64,000 nucleotides of DNA from Campylobacter lari subsp. lari (GCF_013372185.1 NZ_CP053830.1:1-64000), one strand, 5' to 3'. Counted from the first letter of the stretch, positions 50,997-60,897 are shown. Numbers and translations: made by a program. Notes: generated by a model not told the origin, from the sequence alone.

Positions 50997-51055
50997 TCAA
51001 GTTTTTTTAAGAAAAACCCCGTAAAATAGACTAAATACAAAAATTAGGAGGTTTT

Positions 51056-52429
51056 ATGGAGGTTTTTCTTTCTGTTGTGGCTACTTTATTTTGTGTATTT
51101 TTAGTAGCCTATTTTATTCTTAAAAAATACAATCCTATCTTTACTTTTTTTCTCTCAGGTATTATTATTTTAATCATCATTTCTTTAGCAACTGGTGAGT
51201 CTGTGTTAAAACAAAGCTTAGGAAATCCTGTTTTTGATGTCTTTGGCTTTGTAACTCAAACTTTTAAAACTAACTTAGCTGGTGTGGGGCTTATTATAAT
51301 GTCTGTTGCAGGTTTTGCAGCTTATATGAAACACATTAATGCTTCAGCAAAATTAGCTTTTGTAGCAAATAAACCACTAGGCAAGATTAAAAATAAATAT
51401 CTAGTTTTAAGTGGAACTTTTGTAGTGGGTATGGCTTTAAAAATAGTTATTTCAAGTTACACTGGATTGTTGCTTTTATTGCTTGTTTCGATTTATCCTG
51501 TTTTAATTGCCATAGGAATTCGTCCTATTACTGCTGTGTCGGTTTTATCATTAATCGCACTTGATTATGGTCCTAAAGATGGAAATTCTATAAATTTAGC
51601 AGATATGGTAGGCATTGAAAATGTTGTTGCTATGTTTTTTGAATACCAAATTTATCCTGTTATAGCTTATGTTGTTGTGATAGCTTTGCTTATTCCGTTT
51701 TATTATAGTTATATGGACAAAAAAGACTTAGCAAAAGGTGTTGTAGATAATATCGAACACATGGAAATAAAAAACCCAAATTGCCCTTTATTTTATATTT
51801 TCTTGCCTTGGCTTCCTATAGTGTTTTTATTTGGTGCTTATTTTGCAAGTTTATATGGGTATAAAGTGAAGTTAGATGTGGTGAGTGCTAATTTTTTAAG
51901 TATAAGTTTGGTTTTTATTTTAGAGTATGTTAGACATAAAGATGCAAAAAAACTTGCAGATGATTTAATGGTGATACTAAAAGCTATGGCAGAAATTTTT
52001 GTAAGTGTTGTTTGTATTATCATTGCAGCTTCTATTTTTGCAGAAGGCATTAAAGCGTTAAAAGGTATAGAACATTTAGCCTTAGCAGTATCTTCTATGG
52101 GGGCTTCTGCTGTGTTGCTTACTATTATGGTTTTAAGCTTTATTGTGTATTTTGCAAGTGTGATTATGGGTAGTGGGATTGCTGCCTTTAATGCTTTTGG
52201 AAGACTTGCTCCAGATATTGCTCAAAAACTAGGGATTAATCCTATCTCGCTAGCTTTGCCACTTGAGATTGCTTCTTGTTTAGGGCGTGCTGCCTCGCCG
52301 ATATCGGGTGGAATTTTAGCCTTGGCAGGTTTTGCAAAATTAGATCCTATAGCCATTGTTAAAAGATCTACTCCTATGTTGCTTGTAGGAATGGCTTTAA
52401 ATATCCTAATAGCTTGGTATTTTGCATAA
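51056..52429 (+). CDS. dcuC: C4-dicarboxylate transporter, DcuC family
   Basis: A 457-residue inner-membrane protein with about 12 spans. LALDYGPKDGNSINLADMVG-like and GRAASPISGGILALAG segments are typical of DcuC/YfcC-type carriers. It should exchange or export dicarboxylates such as succinate and fumarate under low oxygen. Its RBS, AGGAGG, is close to the ATG. It converges on purM across a strong two-way terminator. Confidence 0.85.
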   Translation: MEVFLSVVATLFCVFLVAYFILKKYNPIFTFFLSGIIILIIISLATGESVLKQSLGNPVFDVFGFVTQTFKTNLAGVGLIIMSVAGFAAYMKHINASAKLAFVANKPLGKIKNKYLVLSGTFVVGMALKIVISSYTGLLLLLLVSIYPVLIAIGIRPITAVSVLSLIALDYGPKDGNSINLADMVGIENVVAMFFEYQIYPVIAYVVVIALLIPFYYSYMDKKDLAKGVVDNIEHMEIKNPNCPLFYIFLPWLPIVFLFGAYFASLYGYKVKLDVVSANFLSISLVFILEYVRHKDAKKLADDLMVILKAMAEIFVSVVCIIIAASIFAEGIKALKGIEHLALAVSSMGASAVLLTIMVLSFIVYFASVIMGSGIAAFNAFGRLAPDIAQKLGINPISLALPLEIASCLGRAASPISGGILALAGFAKLDPIAIVKRSTPMLLVGMALNILIAWYFA

Positions 52430-52430
52430 A

Positions 52431-52461
52431 TTTAGAGTGATGGTTTAGCTATCACTCTAAA
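52431..52461. terminator. Bidirectional terminator between dcuC and purM
   Basis: A perfect 11-bp stem, TTTAGAGTGAT (52431-52441) with ATCACTCTAAA (52451-52461), and a 9-base loop. It overlaps the purM stop codon. Confidence 0.78.
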
Positions 52462-53441
52462 ACAACCCCTTCATTTAGCACAACTTCGCCTATTACATAA
52501 GCATCTGAGCTTTCTAAAACTTTTCCTACATTAGATGGATCTACTACCATAACTAAACCCACACCCATATTAAAGCTTCTATACATTTCAGCTTCTTCTA
52601 CACTTTGGCCTATTTGGTAAAAAATTTCAGGAGTTTTTAAATGATGTTTTCTAATGATAGCACCTATTCCTCTTGGGAAAACTCTAGGTAAATTTTCTAC
52701 TAAACCACCGCCAGTGATATGAGCTAGTGCATTGATAAATGGTTTTAATTTTAAAAAGTCTTTTACATAAATTCTTGTAGGTTCAAGTAAAATATCGATT
52801 AAATTTTTACCATCTATTTTATCATCAAACTTAAGCTTTTGTGCTTCAAATAATACTTTTCTAGCTAAAGAATACCCATTAGAATGAAGCCCACTGCTAG
52901 GAAGTGCTAGCAAGATATCTCCATTTTTTACAAAATTTCTTCTATCTATCTCATCTTTTTCAGCCATACCCACTGAAAAACCTGCTAAATCAAAGTCATT
53001 GCTATGATACATTCCAGGCATTTCAGCGGTTTCTCCGCCTATTAAGGCACAATTTGCTTTTTTACAACCATTAGCAATCCCTGCTACAACTTTTTTAGCT
53101 ACTTCTACATCTAATTTTGCACTTGCATAGTAATCTAAAAAAAACAAAGGCGTAGCAAAATTACAAATCAAATCATTCACACACATTGCTACTAAGTCCT
53201 CGCCTATAGTGTCAAATTTTTGACTATCAATAGCAAGGCGCAACTTCGTACCCACTCCATCAGTTGCTGCCAACATAACAGGATTTTTAAAACCGCTTGG
53301 CATAGCAAAAGCACCTGAAAAAGAGCCTATGCCACCTAAAACATTTTTATTAAAAGTTTCTTTTACTAAAGGCTTGATTGCCTCCACAAAAGCATTGCCA
53401 TTGTCTATACTTACGCCCGCATCTTCATAGCTTATATTCAT
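52452..53441 (-). CDS. purM: Phosphoribosylformylglycinamidine cyclo-ligase
   Basis: PurM makes aminoimidazole ribonucleotide in purine synthesis. The 329-residue protein begins ISYEDAGVSIDNGNAFVEAI. It has the ATP-binding MLAATDGVGTKL and GGETAEMPGMY, LPSSGLHSNGYSL and AHITGGGLVENLPR motifs of the family. It is divergent from coaE across 58 bases. Confidence 0.96.
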   Translation of the reverse strand: MNISYEDAGVSIDNGNAFVEAIKPLVKETFNKNVLGGIGSFSGAFAMPSGFKNPVMLAATDGVGTKLRLAIDSQKFDTIGEDLVAMCVNDLICNFATPLFFLDYYASAKLDVEVAKKVVAGIANGCKKANCALIGGETAEMPGMYHSNDFDLAGFSVGMAEKDEIDRRNFVKNGDILLALPSSGLHSNGYSLARKVLFEAQKLKFDDKIDGKNLIDILLEPTRIYVKDFLKLKPFINALAHITGGGLVENLPRVFPRGIGAIIRKHHLKTPEIFYQIGQSVEEAEMYRSFNMGVGLVMVVDPSNVGKVLESSDAYVIGEVVLNEGVVLE

Positions 53442-53499
53442 TTATCTTCCTTTAAGAATTTAAAAGGTATTTTAACTAAAAATGTTTTAAGGTTAAATT

Positions 53500-54081
53500 A
53501 TGCAAAATGCTTATTTTGTAACTTCAAGCATAGCAGGTGGAAAGTCAAGCTTTATAAAAATAGTTCAAAATTTGGGTTTTGATACTTTAAGCGCAGATGT
53601 GATAGCTCATGAGCTTTTAAATGAAAATGCAAATTCCATAGCTAAGCTTTTTAACGATGATGATTTAATCATAGCAGGAAAAATAGATAGAAAAAAACTT
53701 GGTGCTATTGTATTTAATGATTTAAATGCTAAAAAAAAGCTAGAAGATTTTTTACATCCTAAAATCAAAGAAGTGATTTTACGAAAAGCCCAAATTTTAG
53801 ATAAAAAAAACAAAGCTTTTTTTATAGAGCTACCTTTATTTTTTGAAAACAATCACTATCAAAATTTAGGAAAAAGCATATTGATTTATGCTCCAAAAGA
53901 ACTTTTACTTCAAAGATTAATGCAAAGAGATAATTTAGATGAGAAAGAAGCTTTAAAAAGGATAAATTTACAACTTGACATAGAGGAAAAATTAAAAAAA
54001 GCAGATTTTGTGATAAAAAATATTTCAAGTTATGAAAATTTTGAGAAAAATGTGCTAAATTTTTTAAAACACACTTTTTAA
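53500..54081 (+). CDS. coaE: Dephospho-CoA kinase
   Basis: CoaE performs the last step of coenzyme A synthesis. The 193-residue protein has a P-loop SSIAGGKSSF near its N-terminus and the DTLSADVIAHELL and IELPLFFEN segments of the family. The first P-loop glycine is replaced by Ser (SxxxGGKSS pattern), still compatible with ATP binding. dapF follows after 10 bases, as in C. jejuni. Confidence 0.9.
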   Translation: MQNAYFVTSSIAGGKSSFIKIVQNLGFDTLSADVIAHELLNENANSIAKLFNDDDLIIAGKIDRKKLGAIVFNDLNAKKKLEDFLHPKIKEVILRKAQILDKKNKAFFIELPLFFENNHYQNLGKSILIYAPKELLLQRLMQRDNLDEKEALKRINLQLDIEEKLKKADFVIKNISSYENFEKNVLNFLKHTF

Positions 54082-54091
54082 AGGTTAAAAA

Positions 54092-54841
54092 ATGAAATTT
54101 TATAAGTACTGTGCTAGTGGGAATGATTTTGTAATATTTGCAGATAGTGAAAAAAAAGATCGTAGCGAATTAGCTAAAATTCTTTGTAATCGTTATGAAG
54201 GCATAGGTGCTGATGGGCTTATAGTGATAGTACCTCATGATAGATATGATTTTGAATGGGAATTTTATAATTGTGATGGGAGTAAGGCAAGTATGTGTGG
54301 CAATGGCTCAAGAGCGGCAGCGCACTTTGCTCATCATCATTTAAAAAAATCTCAATATTTAAATTTCTTAACCGGCGCAGGACTTATAAAATCTTTTGTT
54401 GATGATGATATAGTTGAAATCAAACTTAGTGGAATAAAGGATATTAAAGAAGCTTTTGAGTATAAAGATAGAATTTGGCAAGGATGTAATACGGGAGTTC
54501 CGCACATAGTAACCTTTGTTGATGATTTAAGTGAATTTGATATAAATTTATGTAAGGAAGTGCGTAAAAAATACAATGCAAATGTCAATTTTGCTAAAGT
54601 AGAAGATGATGAATTTATAAGAGTTAGAACTTATGAGCGCGGGGTGGAAGATGAGACTTTAGCTTGTGGTACAGGTATGGGAGCTTGTTTTTATCTTGCA
54701 TATTTAAATCAAAAAGTAAAAGATGATATTTTGATAAAGCCAAAAAGTAACGAAAGTTTGTATTTTAGATTAGAAGAGGATCAAATATTTTTTAGAGGAA
54801 AGGTGAAGTGCTGTTTTGAAGCTGATTATAATTTTACTTAG
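54092..54841 (+). CDS. dapF: Diaminopimelate epimerase
   Basis: DapF converts LL- to meso-diaminopimelate for lysine and peptidoglycan synthesis. The two catalytic cysteines are present: Cys69 in MCGNGSRAA and Cys192 in LACGTGMGA. At 249 residues it is slightly shorter than the E. coli enzyme (274). The next gene starts inside its last 26 bases. Confidence 0.95.
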   Translation: MKFYKYCASGNDFVIFADSEKKDRSELAKILCNRYEGIGADGLIVIVPHDRYDFEWEFYNCDGSKASMCGNGSRAAAHFAHHHLKKSQYLNFLTGAGLIKSFVDDDIVEIKLSGIKDIKEAFEYKDRIWQGCNTGVPHIVTFVDDLSEFDINLCKEVRKKYNANVNFAKVEDDEFIRVRTYERGVEDETLACGTGMGACFYLAYLNQKVKDDILIKPKSNESLYFRLEEDQIFFRGKVKCCFEADYNFT

Positions 54842-55523
54842 TAGCGTTTTATTTTTAAAAGCTGAATTTGTAGCAGGATTTGATGCACAATATTATGCTT
54901 TAAATATAAAAGAAAAGCGTGAGGTTTTTATTAAAAAAATCAATGCTTTGTTAGATGTTTCATTTGAGGCAGTGGAAAAAGAAAAAGAATTTGTAGAATC
55001 ATTTTTCAAAGAAGCGTTAAAAAATAATTTTAGGTCTTTAAATTCTAATGCTATAAAAAAATTATGGTTATTAAAAGAAAAATACCGTGTGAAAAATTTA
55101 TACGATTTGCATGAATATCGCGTGCGTATTCAAGTGGTGCCAAAGTCTTTAGCCATAGCTCAAGCCATTATTGAAAGTGCAACTGGTACAAGTCGTTTTG
55201 CTAAAGAGGCAAATAATTTATTTGGAGAATGGACTTGGGGTGAAAAAGGTTTGATTCCAAAAGAAAGAGGTGAAGGTAAAACTCACAAAATTCGTATATT
55301 TGATAGTTTGCAAGAAAGTGTGGATTCATACTTGCTTAATTTGAATCGCCATGATGCTTATAAAGAATTTAGAACTTGGCGGTGGAATGCGATAAGCGAA
55401 AATGAAAAACTTGATGGCAAAGAAGCAGCAGGTCATTTAGAAAAATATTCAGAGATTAAAAGTAATTACACTAAGCTTATTATTTCTATTATAGAACAAC
55501 ATAAGCTTGATGAGCTAGATTAA
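54816..55523 (+). CDS. Exported Bax/FlgJ-type glucosaminidase
   Basis: A 235-residue protein with signal peptide KLIIILLSSVLFLKA and a glucosaminidase (lysozyme subfamily 2) domain: AIAQAIIESATGTSRFAKEANNLFG, then KIRIFDSLQESVDSYLLNLNRH. It should cleave peptidoglycan in the periplasm. It starts with TTG at 54816 within dapF, with AGGTG upstream, so it is probably translationally coupled. It converges on the ATPase gene with a 4-base overlap. Confidence 0.8.
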   Translation: MKLIIILLSSVLFLKAEFVAGFDAQYYALNIKEKREVFIKKINALLDVSFEAVEKEKEFVESFFKEALKNNFRSLNSNAIKKLWLLKEKYRVKNLYDLHEYRVRIQVVPKSLAIAQAIIESATGTSRFAKEANNLFGEWTWGEKGLIPKERGEGKTHKIRIFDSLQESVDSYLLNLNRHDAYKEFRTWRWNAISENEKLDGKEAAGHLEKYSEIKSNYTKLIISIIEQHKLDELD

Positions 55524-56581
55524 TTACCCAAGGTCCACTCATCAAAAGGTAAAATCATCACACGCACCCCTTCAATGAAAAATTCATCTCTTTGTGAAAG
55601 TGTGATGATATAAATAGTCGAAAGCGCAAGTTGATTTTTGCTAAGAATTTTTTTGACTTTTAAGCTAAGCAAATCTTTATCTTTAAAGGGTGAGCATAAA
55701 AATGCATTTTTAAGACTTGGTAAGTAAAAATCAAAATATTTGGTGTAAAAAATTTCTTGTTTAAATTTAAACAACTCGCTTAAAATTAAATTTTCAAACA
55801 AAGCGCTAAAGTCTTTTTGTATGCTTAGAGAATTTTTTAGTGAAAAGTCCCAAAAATATACTTTTTTTAAATTTTTTTCAAAATTTTTTACAAAATACAA
55901 AGTGTAGTTTGATTCTAGTTTTTCTATGCTTTTATATAAGGTATCTTTGGAAATTTTTATGGTATTTTTTAGTGTTTTTAATAACTCATTAACGCTAAAT
56001 TCACTCCCAAGTTCTAAGGCAATTTGTTTGAGTATAGTAAGCTCTAATGGAGTATAAAAGCTTTTTAAGTACGATGAGTTTGTGTTAAAGTTATGATTTA
56101 AAATCACATTGCGTCCTGTGTGTAAAAAATAACTTACCATGGTTTTGGTATCAGCATATTTTTTGTTTAGGCTTAAAAATTCTTCAAAATCTAAATAATC
56201 TAAATGAAGTTCTTCAAACTGATCTAAGCAAAAATTACTATCACAAACGCTTAATATGATTTGCAAATTAAGATGTTTTAAACTAGCAAAGTCAAAATCA
56301 TGAGCAAAATTACAAAGTGCTAAAAATTTAATCTGTGGATTATAAGTTAAAAATGAATTTAAATTTATTAAAGCACTTGCTTGAAATTTTAAATCATCAC
56401 AATCAATAAAAAGTATATTTTCTGCTTTATACAAAGACAAAAAATTTAAGATCAAATTTTTCTTACCACTTGCAAAACCACCTTTTATAATGATGTTTTT
56501 ATGAGTTTGAATTTTAATTTTTCTTTCATCAAATTTTTGAAATTTTGGGTAATTATCGTAAAAAAATTGCAGTGATTTCAT
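55520..56581 (-). CDS. P-loop ATPase-like protein of unknown function (Cj1533-like)
   Basis: A 353-residue protein with an N-terminal AAA-like NTPase region. The P-loop is KGGFASGKKN, with Lys where Ser/Thr normally binds magnesium, and Walker B-like ILFIDCDDLKF follows. The C-terminal half has a winged-helix-like segment (SVNELLKTLKNTIKISKDTLYKSIEKL) and a nuclease-like end, as in AAA-DUF4143 proteins. The ATG at 56581 is 19 bases after the encoded CCA of tRNA-Ala on the same strand. Function unknown; a homologue occupies the same position in C. jejuni. Confidence 0.75.
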   Translation of the reverse strand: MKSLQFFYDNYPKFQKFDERKIKIQTHKNIIIKGGFASGKKNLILNFLSLYKAENILFIDCDDLKFQASALINLNSFLTYNPQIKFLALCNFAHDFDFASLKHLNLQIILSVCDSNFCLDQFEELHLDYLDFEEFLSLNKKYADTKTMVSYFLHTGRNVILNHNFNTNSSYLKSFYTPLELTILKQIALELGSEFSVNELLKTLKNTIKISKDTLYKSIEKLESNYTLYFVKNFEKNLKKVYFWDFSLKNSLSIQKDFSALFENLILSELFKFKQEIFYTKYFDFYLPSLKNAFLCSPFKDKDLLSLKVKKILSKNQLALSTIYIITLSQRDEFFIEGVRVMILPFDEWTLGN

Positions 56582-56600
56582 AGGTTTCTTTAATACCAAA

Positions 56601-56676
56601 TGGTGGAGCATAGCGGGTTCGAACCGCTGACCCCAACGCTGCCAGCGTTGTGCTCTCCCAGCTGAGCTAATGCCCC
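56601..56676 (-). tRNA. tRNA-Ala (GGC)
   Basis: A 76-base cloverleaf on the minus strand. The acceptor GGGGCAT pairs with ATGCTCC, GGTTCGAACCC is the T-arm, the anticodon GGC is complementary to 56641-56643 within the loop CTGGCAG, and the CCA is encoded at 56601-56603. It is 19 bases upstream of the ATPase gene and likely shares its transcript. Confidence 0.97.
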
Positions 56677-56805
56677 TTTAGATTTTAAAATCATACTATA
56701 TTTTTTCTTAGATTTTCTTAATGCATAAAAAATCTTGTAAAATTTATAAAATTTAATTTTTATCCTTCTTAGAAGGAAAATAATTAAAAAAAATGTATAA
56801 ATTTC

Positions 56806-56835
56806 TTGACATAGCAAAGTATGTTTTTATATAAT
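56806..56835 (+). promoter_or_regulatory. Consensus sigma-70 promoter of the S10-spc operon
   Basis: TTGACA (56806-56811), an 18-base spacer and TATAAT (56830-56835) form a full consensus, rare in Campylobacter, where the -35 is usually weak. It lies 68 bases before rpsJ. This is the obvious main promoter of the ribosomal operon. The rest of the 226-base gap toward tRNA-Ala has a small CCTTCT/AGAAGG palindrome (56764-56776) and nothing else. Confidence 0.78.
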
Positions 56836-56857
56836 TTCAACATCATTTTATATGGTG

Positions 56858-56879
56858 GTTAGATTCTTATGGGTCTAAC
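56858..56879 (+). promoter_or_regulatory. Leader hairpin before rpsJ
   Basis: GTTAGATTC (56858-56866) pairs with GGGTCTAAC (56871-56879), two G-U pairs allowed, with a TTAT loop, in the untranslated leader. In E. coli L4 regulates the S10 operon through its leader; this short hairpin could be a reduced version or only an mRNA-stability element. Confidence 0.4.
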
Positions 56880-56902
56880 GAGTTCTTTATAAAGGAAAAA
56901 AT

Positions 56903-57214
56903 ATGGAAAGAATCAGGCTTAAGCTAAAAGCTTATGACCACAGAGTTCTAGATCGCACAGTTGCAGCAATTGTAGAAGCTGTTAAAAGAACAGGTGCTGA
57001 CATCAGAGGTCCAGTGCCAATGCCTACAAAAATCAAAAGATACACAGTTTTGAAATCTCCGCATATTAACAAAGACTCACGCGAACAATTTGAAATGAGA
57101 ATTCATGCTCGTATGCTTGATATTGTAGCAGCTACTCCAGATACAGTAGATTCACTTACTAAGCTTGACTTGGCTCCAGAGGTCAATGTTGAAGTAAGAG
57201 CTATGGGTAAATAA
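56903..57214 (+). CDS. rpsJ: 30S ribosomal protein S10
   Basis: A 103-residue protein of the 30S head, also the NusE antitermination factor. [19 protein letters not shown] and [19 protein letters not shown] are family hallmarks. It is the first gene of the S10 operon, after AAAGGAAAAAAT. Confidence 0.98.
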   Translation: MERIRLKLKAYDHRVLDRTVAAIVEAVKRTGADIRGPVPMPTKIKRYTVLKSPHINKDSREQFEMRIHARMLDIVAATPDTVDSLTKLDLAPEVNVEVRAMGK

Positions 57215-57223
57215 GGATAGAAT

Positions 57224-57799
57224 ATGGAATACATTGTAGAAAAAATTGGTATGAGTAGAACAATCAGCACACCAAGCATTCCTGTAACCTTACTTAAACT
57301 TGTTCAAACTAAAGTATGTGAAGTAGAAAATGGAAAAGCTTTGGTTGCTTATGTAAAAGGCAAAGCAAATAATAAATGCATTGCAGGTCAGCAAAAAAAA
57401 TATAATCTTTCAGCTGAATATAATAGATTTGCTTCTTTAGAAGTAGCAAACACAGAGGCAGGTGATATTGATCTTAATCCTTTAAAAGAAGCTTCTATCT
57501 TAAAAGTAAGCTTTAATTCTAAAGGTAGAGGTTATAGCGGGGTTGTTAAAAGACACGGATTTGCTGGGGGTCCTGCAAGTCATGGTTCAAGATTCCACAG
57601 AAGACACGGATCAATTGGTAACCGCGAATGGCCAGGTCGTGTTCAACCAGGTATGAAAATGGCAGGTCATTATGGTAATGTAAAAGTTACTGTGAAAAAC
57701 GAAGTAGTATCATTTGATGAAGAAAATGGCATCTTAGTTGTAAAAGGTGCAGTACCAGGACATAATGGTGCTATGGGTAAAATAAGGATTGCAAAATGA
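57224..57799 (+). CDS. rplC: 50S ribosomal protein L3
   Basis: A 191-residue early-binding 23S rRNA protein with an extension near the peptidyl-transferase centre. [19 protein letters not shown] and [12 protein letters not shown] mark it, although KMAGHYG replaces the more common KMAGHMG. It overlaps rplD by 4 bases. Confidence 0.97.
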   Translation: MEYIVEKIGMSRTISTPSIPVTLLKLVQTKVCEVENGKALVAYVKGKANNKCIAGQQKKYNLSAEYNRFASLEVANTEAGDIDLNPLKEASILKVSFNSKGRGYSGVVKRHGFAGGPASHGSRFHRRHGSIGNREWPGRVQPGMKMAGHYGNVKVTVKNEVVSFDEENGILVVKGAVPGHNGAMGKIRIAK

Positions 57800-58410
57800 G
57801 TAAAGTAACTGTTTTAAATGATAAATTTGAAAAAGCTAGTGAGCTCGATCTTCCAGCAAAATATGCAGAAGTTAATCCTCACAACCTTTACTTATATGTA
57901 AAATCTTACCTTGCAAGTTTAAGAGCAAACACAGCTCACACTAAAGGTAGAAGTGATGTAAGCGGTGGTGGTAAAAAACCATGGAGACAAAAAGGTCGTG
58001 GTGGCGCAAGAGCTGGTTCAACAAGAACGAATGTTTGGGTTGGTGGTGCTGTAGCATTTGGTCCAAAAAACAACCGCAACTATTTCCAAAAAGTTAATAA
58101 AAAACAAAAACGCTTAGCGCTTGAAAGAGCATTGGAAGATAAAGCAGCTAAAAATGCATTATTCTCAGTAGATAGTTTAAGCATTGAAAGCGGTAAAACA
58201 AAAGATGCGAATGCAGTTATTAAAAAGCTTGGTTTAAAAGATGTTTTAATAGTAAAAGATTTACTAGATGAAAAAACACTTCTTGCATTTAGAAATTTAG
58301 CAAATTGCTATGTTGTAGATGTAAACGAAGTTAATGCTTATTTAGTATCTGTATTTAATGCTGTTATTATTGAAAAAGCAGCGCTTGAATCTATCGTAAA
58401 AGAGGGTTAA
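57796..58410 (+). CDS. rplD: 50S ribosomal protein L4
   Basis: A 204-residue protein lining the peptide exit tunnel. The conserved loop [19 protein letters not shown] and [20 protein letters not shown] is intact. L4 is the classical autoregulator of the S10 operon. Only one base separates it from rplW. Confidence 0.97.
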   Translation: MSKVTVLNDKFEKASELDLPAKYAEVNPHNLYLYVKSYLASLRANTAHTKGRSDVSGGGKKPWRQKGRGGARAGSTRTNVWVGGAVAFGPKNNRNYFQKVNKKQKRLALERALEDKAAKNALFSVDSLSIESGKTKDANAVIKKLGLKDVLIVKDLLDEKTLLAFRNLANCYVVDVNEVNAYLVSVFNAVIIEKAALESIVKEG

Positions 58411-58411
58411 A

Positions 58412-58693
58412 ATGGCAGATATTACTGATATAAAAACAATACTTTACACTGAAAAAAGTCTAAACCTTCAAGAACAAGGTGTTGTGGTAATTCAAACATC
58501 ACCAAAAATGACTAAAAATGGTCTAAAAGAAGTATTAAGAGAATATTTTGGTGTAACTCCAGTAAGAATTAATTCTTTAAAAATGGATGGAAAAATAAAG
58601 CGTTTTAGAGGTCGTGAAGGTCAAAGAAATAGCTTTAAAAAATTCTATGTTAAGCTACCAGAAGGTGTTAGCTTAGAAAGTTCGGAGGCATAA
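58412..58693 (+). CDS. rplW: 50S ribosomal protein L23
   Basis: A 93-residue exit-tunnel rim protein and docking site for trigger factor and SRP. It has [16 protein letters not shown] and [20 protein letters not shown]. It lies one base before rplB. Confidence 0.96.
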   Translation: MADITDIKTILYTEKSLNLQEQGVVVIQTSPKMTKNGLKEVLREYFGVTPVRINSLKMDGKIKRFRGREGQRNSFKKFYVKLPEGVSLESSEA

Positions 58694-58694
58694 G

Positions 58695-59525
58695 ATGGCA
58701 ATTAAAACATATAAACCATATACTCCAAGTAGAAGATATATCACAGGCGTAAGCTCAGAAGATATTACAGCAAAAGCTAGTGTTCGTTCATTGCTTGTAA
58801 AACTTCCAGCGCATGCAGGTCGTAACAATAATGGTAGAATCACAAGCCGCCATAAAGAAGCAGGTGCTAAAAAGCTTTATAGAATTATAGATTTTAAAAG
58901 AAGAAAATTTGGTATTGAAGGTAAAGTTGAAGCAATCGAGTATGATCCATACAGAAATTGCCGTATAGCATTAATCTCTTATAGAGATGGTGAAAAAAGA
59001 TACATCTTGCAACCAAAAGGTTTAGGTGTAGGTGATATTGTATGTGCAGCTGAAAGCGGACTTGATATAAAACCAGGTAATGCAATGAAGCTTAGAAATA
59101 TCCCTGTTGGTACTATAGTTCATAATATAGAATTAAAACCAGGTAAGGGTGGTCAAATGATCCGCTCAGCAGGTGCTTATGCACAACTTATGGGTAAAGA
59201 AGAAAAATATGTTATTTTAAGACTTGCAAGTGGTGAAATGAGACAAGTTTTAGCTGAATGTATGGCAAGTATTGGCGAAGTTGGTAATGAAGAGTGGTCA
59301 AATGTGACTATTGGTAAAGCTGGTCGTAATCGTCACAGAGGTATTCGCCCACAAACTAGAGGTTCTGCTATGAACCCAGTAGATCACCCACACGGTGGTG
59401 GTGAAGGTAAGAAAAATTCAGGCCGTCATCCAGTAACTCCATGGGGTAAACCAACTAAGGGTGCAAAAACTCGTCGTAAAAAAGCTAGCGATAAGCTAAT
59501 AATCTCAAGAAGAAAAGGAAAATAA
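58695..59525 (+). CDS. rplB: 50S ribosomal protein L2
   Basis: A 276-residue universally conserved protein needed for subunit joining and peptidyl-transferase activity. The C-terminal HPHGGGEGK motif, with its key histidine, and [14 protein letters not shown] are present. It is followed one base later by rpsS. Confidence 0.98.
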   Translation: MAIKTYKPYTPSRRYITGVSSEDITAKASVRSLLVKLPAHAGRNNNGRITSRHKEAGAKKLYRIIDFKRRKFGIEGKVEAIEYDPYRNCRIALISYRDGEKRYILQPKGLGVGDIVCAAESGLDIKPGNAMKLRNIPVGTIVHNIELKPGKGGQMIRSAGAYAQLMGKEEKYVILRLASGEMRQVLAECMASIGEVGNEEWSNVTIGKAGRNRHRGIRPQTRGSAMNPVDHPHGGGEGKKNSGRHPVTPWGKPTKGAKTRRKKASDKLIISRRKGK

Positions 59526-59526
59526 G

Positions 59527-59808
59527 ATGGCTAGGTCACTAAAAAAAGGTCCTTTTGTTGATGATCATGTAATGAAAAAAGTCATCGCTGCTAAAAAAGT
59601 TAATGATGGTAAGCCAATTAAAACTTGGTCAAGACGCAGCACTATAATACCTGATATGATAGGTTTAACTTTTAACGTTCATAATGGAAAAAGTTTTATA
59701 CCAGTTTATATAACTGAAAATCATATAGGTTATAAATTGGGTGAATTTGCACCTACTAGAACTTTTAAGGGTCACAAAGGCTCTGTTCAGAAAAAAATTG
59801 GTAAGTAA
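59527..59808 (+). CDS. rpsS: 30S ribosomal protein S19
   Basis: A 93-residue 30S head protein: [19 protein letters not shown] and GHKLGEF-type [16 protein letters not shown]. An AGGAGG-like RBS for rplV follows its stop. Confidence 0.98.
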   Translation: MARSLKKGPFVDDHVMKKVIAAKKVNDGKPIKTWSRRSTIIPDMIGLTFNVHNGKSFIPVYITENHIGYKLGEFAPTRTFKGHKGSVQKKIGK

Positions 59809-59819
59809 GGAGGAAATTT

Positions 59820-60194
59820 ATGAGTAGAGCGTTAATTAAATTCATAAGATTATCTCCAACTAAGGCAAGATTAATCGCAAGAGAAGTTCAGGGAATGAAT
59901 GCTGAACTTGCATTAGCTAGTTTAAAATTTATGCCAAATAAAGGTGCTAAATTCATAGCAAATGCTATTTCAAGTGCTGTTGCAAATGGTGGTTTTGAAG
60001 CAAATGAAGTGATTGTTTCAAGTTGCCGTGTTGATGCTGGTGCAGTTTTAAAAAGATTTAGACCAAGAGCTAGAGGAAGCGCTAGTCGTATTAGAAAGCC
60101 AACTTCACATATTTTAGTAGAAGTTAGCAAGGCAGAAGTAAGTGCTGAAAAAACTACAAAAGCTAAAAAAGCATCAGTGAAAAAGGAAAGCTAA
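59820..60194 (+). CDS. rplV: 50S ribosomal protein L22
   Basis: A 124-residue exit-tunnel protein with [15 protein letters not shown], whose loop region is linked to macrolide response. The C-terminus carries a lysine/glutamate-rich tail of about 20 residues ([14 protein letters not shown]) beyond the common 110-residue core. It lies one base before rpsC. Confidence 0.97.
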   Translation: MSRALIKFIRLSPTKARLIAREVQGMNAELALASLKFMPNKGAKFIANAISSAVANGGFEANEVIVSSCRVDAGAVLKRFRPRARGSASRIRKPTSHILVEVSKAEVSAEKTTKAKKASVKKES

Positions 60195-60195
60195 T

Positions 60196-60897
60196 ATGGG
60201 ACAAAAAGTAAATCCGATTGGTTTAAGATTAGGAATTAATAGAAATTGGGAATCAAGATGGTTTCCTACTAAAGCTAATATGGCAGAAAATATTGGTGAA
60301 GATTATAAAATCAGAACTTTCTTAAAAAGAAAATTATATTATGCTGGAATTAGCCAAATCCTTGTAGAAAGAACAGCGAAAAAATTAAGAGTAACTGTTG
60401 TTGCTGCAAGACCAGGAATCATTATTGGTAAAAAAGGTAGTGATGTTGATGTATTAAGAAAAGAACTTCAAAACTTAATTGGTAAAGAAGTAAATATCAA
60501 CATTAAAGAAGAAAGAAAAGCAGGTGCTTCAGCTCAACTTGCTGCAGAAAGTGTTGCTACACAACTTGAAAAAAGAATTGCTTTTAGAAGAGCTATGAAA
60601 AAAGTAATTCAAGGTGCGCAAAAAGCAGGTGCTAAAGGTATAAAAGTTTCAGTTTCTGGTCGTTTAGGTGGAGCTGAAATGGCAAGAACTGAATGGTATT
60701 TAGAAGGACGTGTTCCACTTCATACTTTAAGAGCTAAGATTGATTATGGCTTTGCAGAAGCCCATACTACTTATGGAAATATAGGTATTAAAGTATGGAT
60801 TTTCAAAGGTGAAGTTTTACAAAAAGGTGTTCAACCTGAAAAAACCGAAGAAAACGCTCCGGCTAAAAAACCAAGAAGAGCAAGAAGAGGTAAATAA
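60196..60897 (+). CDS. rpsC: 30S ribosomal protein S3
   Basis: A 233-residue protein at the mRNA entry channel with a KH domain ([16 protein letters not shown]) and the [15 protein letters not shown]-terminal domain. It ends in a basic tail ([11 protein letters not shown]). Confidence 0.98.
   Translation: MGQKVNPIGLRLGINRNWESRWFPTKANMAENIGEDYKIRTFLKRKLYYAGISQILVERTAKKLRVTVVAARPGIIIGKKGSDVDVLRKELQNLIGKEVNINIKEERKAGASAQLAAESVATQLEKRIAFRRAMKKVIQGAQKAGAKGIKVSVSGRLGGAEMARTEWYLEGRVPLHTLRAKIDYGFAEAHTTYGNIGIKVWIFKGEVLQKGVQPEKTEENAPAKKPRRARRGK

Noticed and set aside
56590-56817. A 75-codon minus-strand frame spanning tRNA-Ala
   Set aside because: It reads through the tRNA gene and has no RBS; the ALAQLGEHNAGSVG segment is only the translated tRNA.
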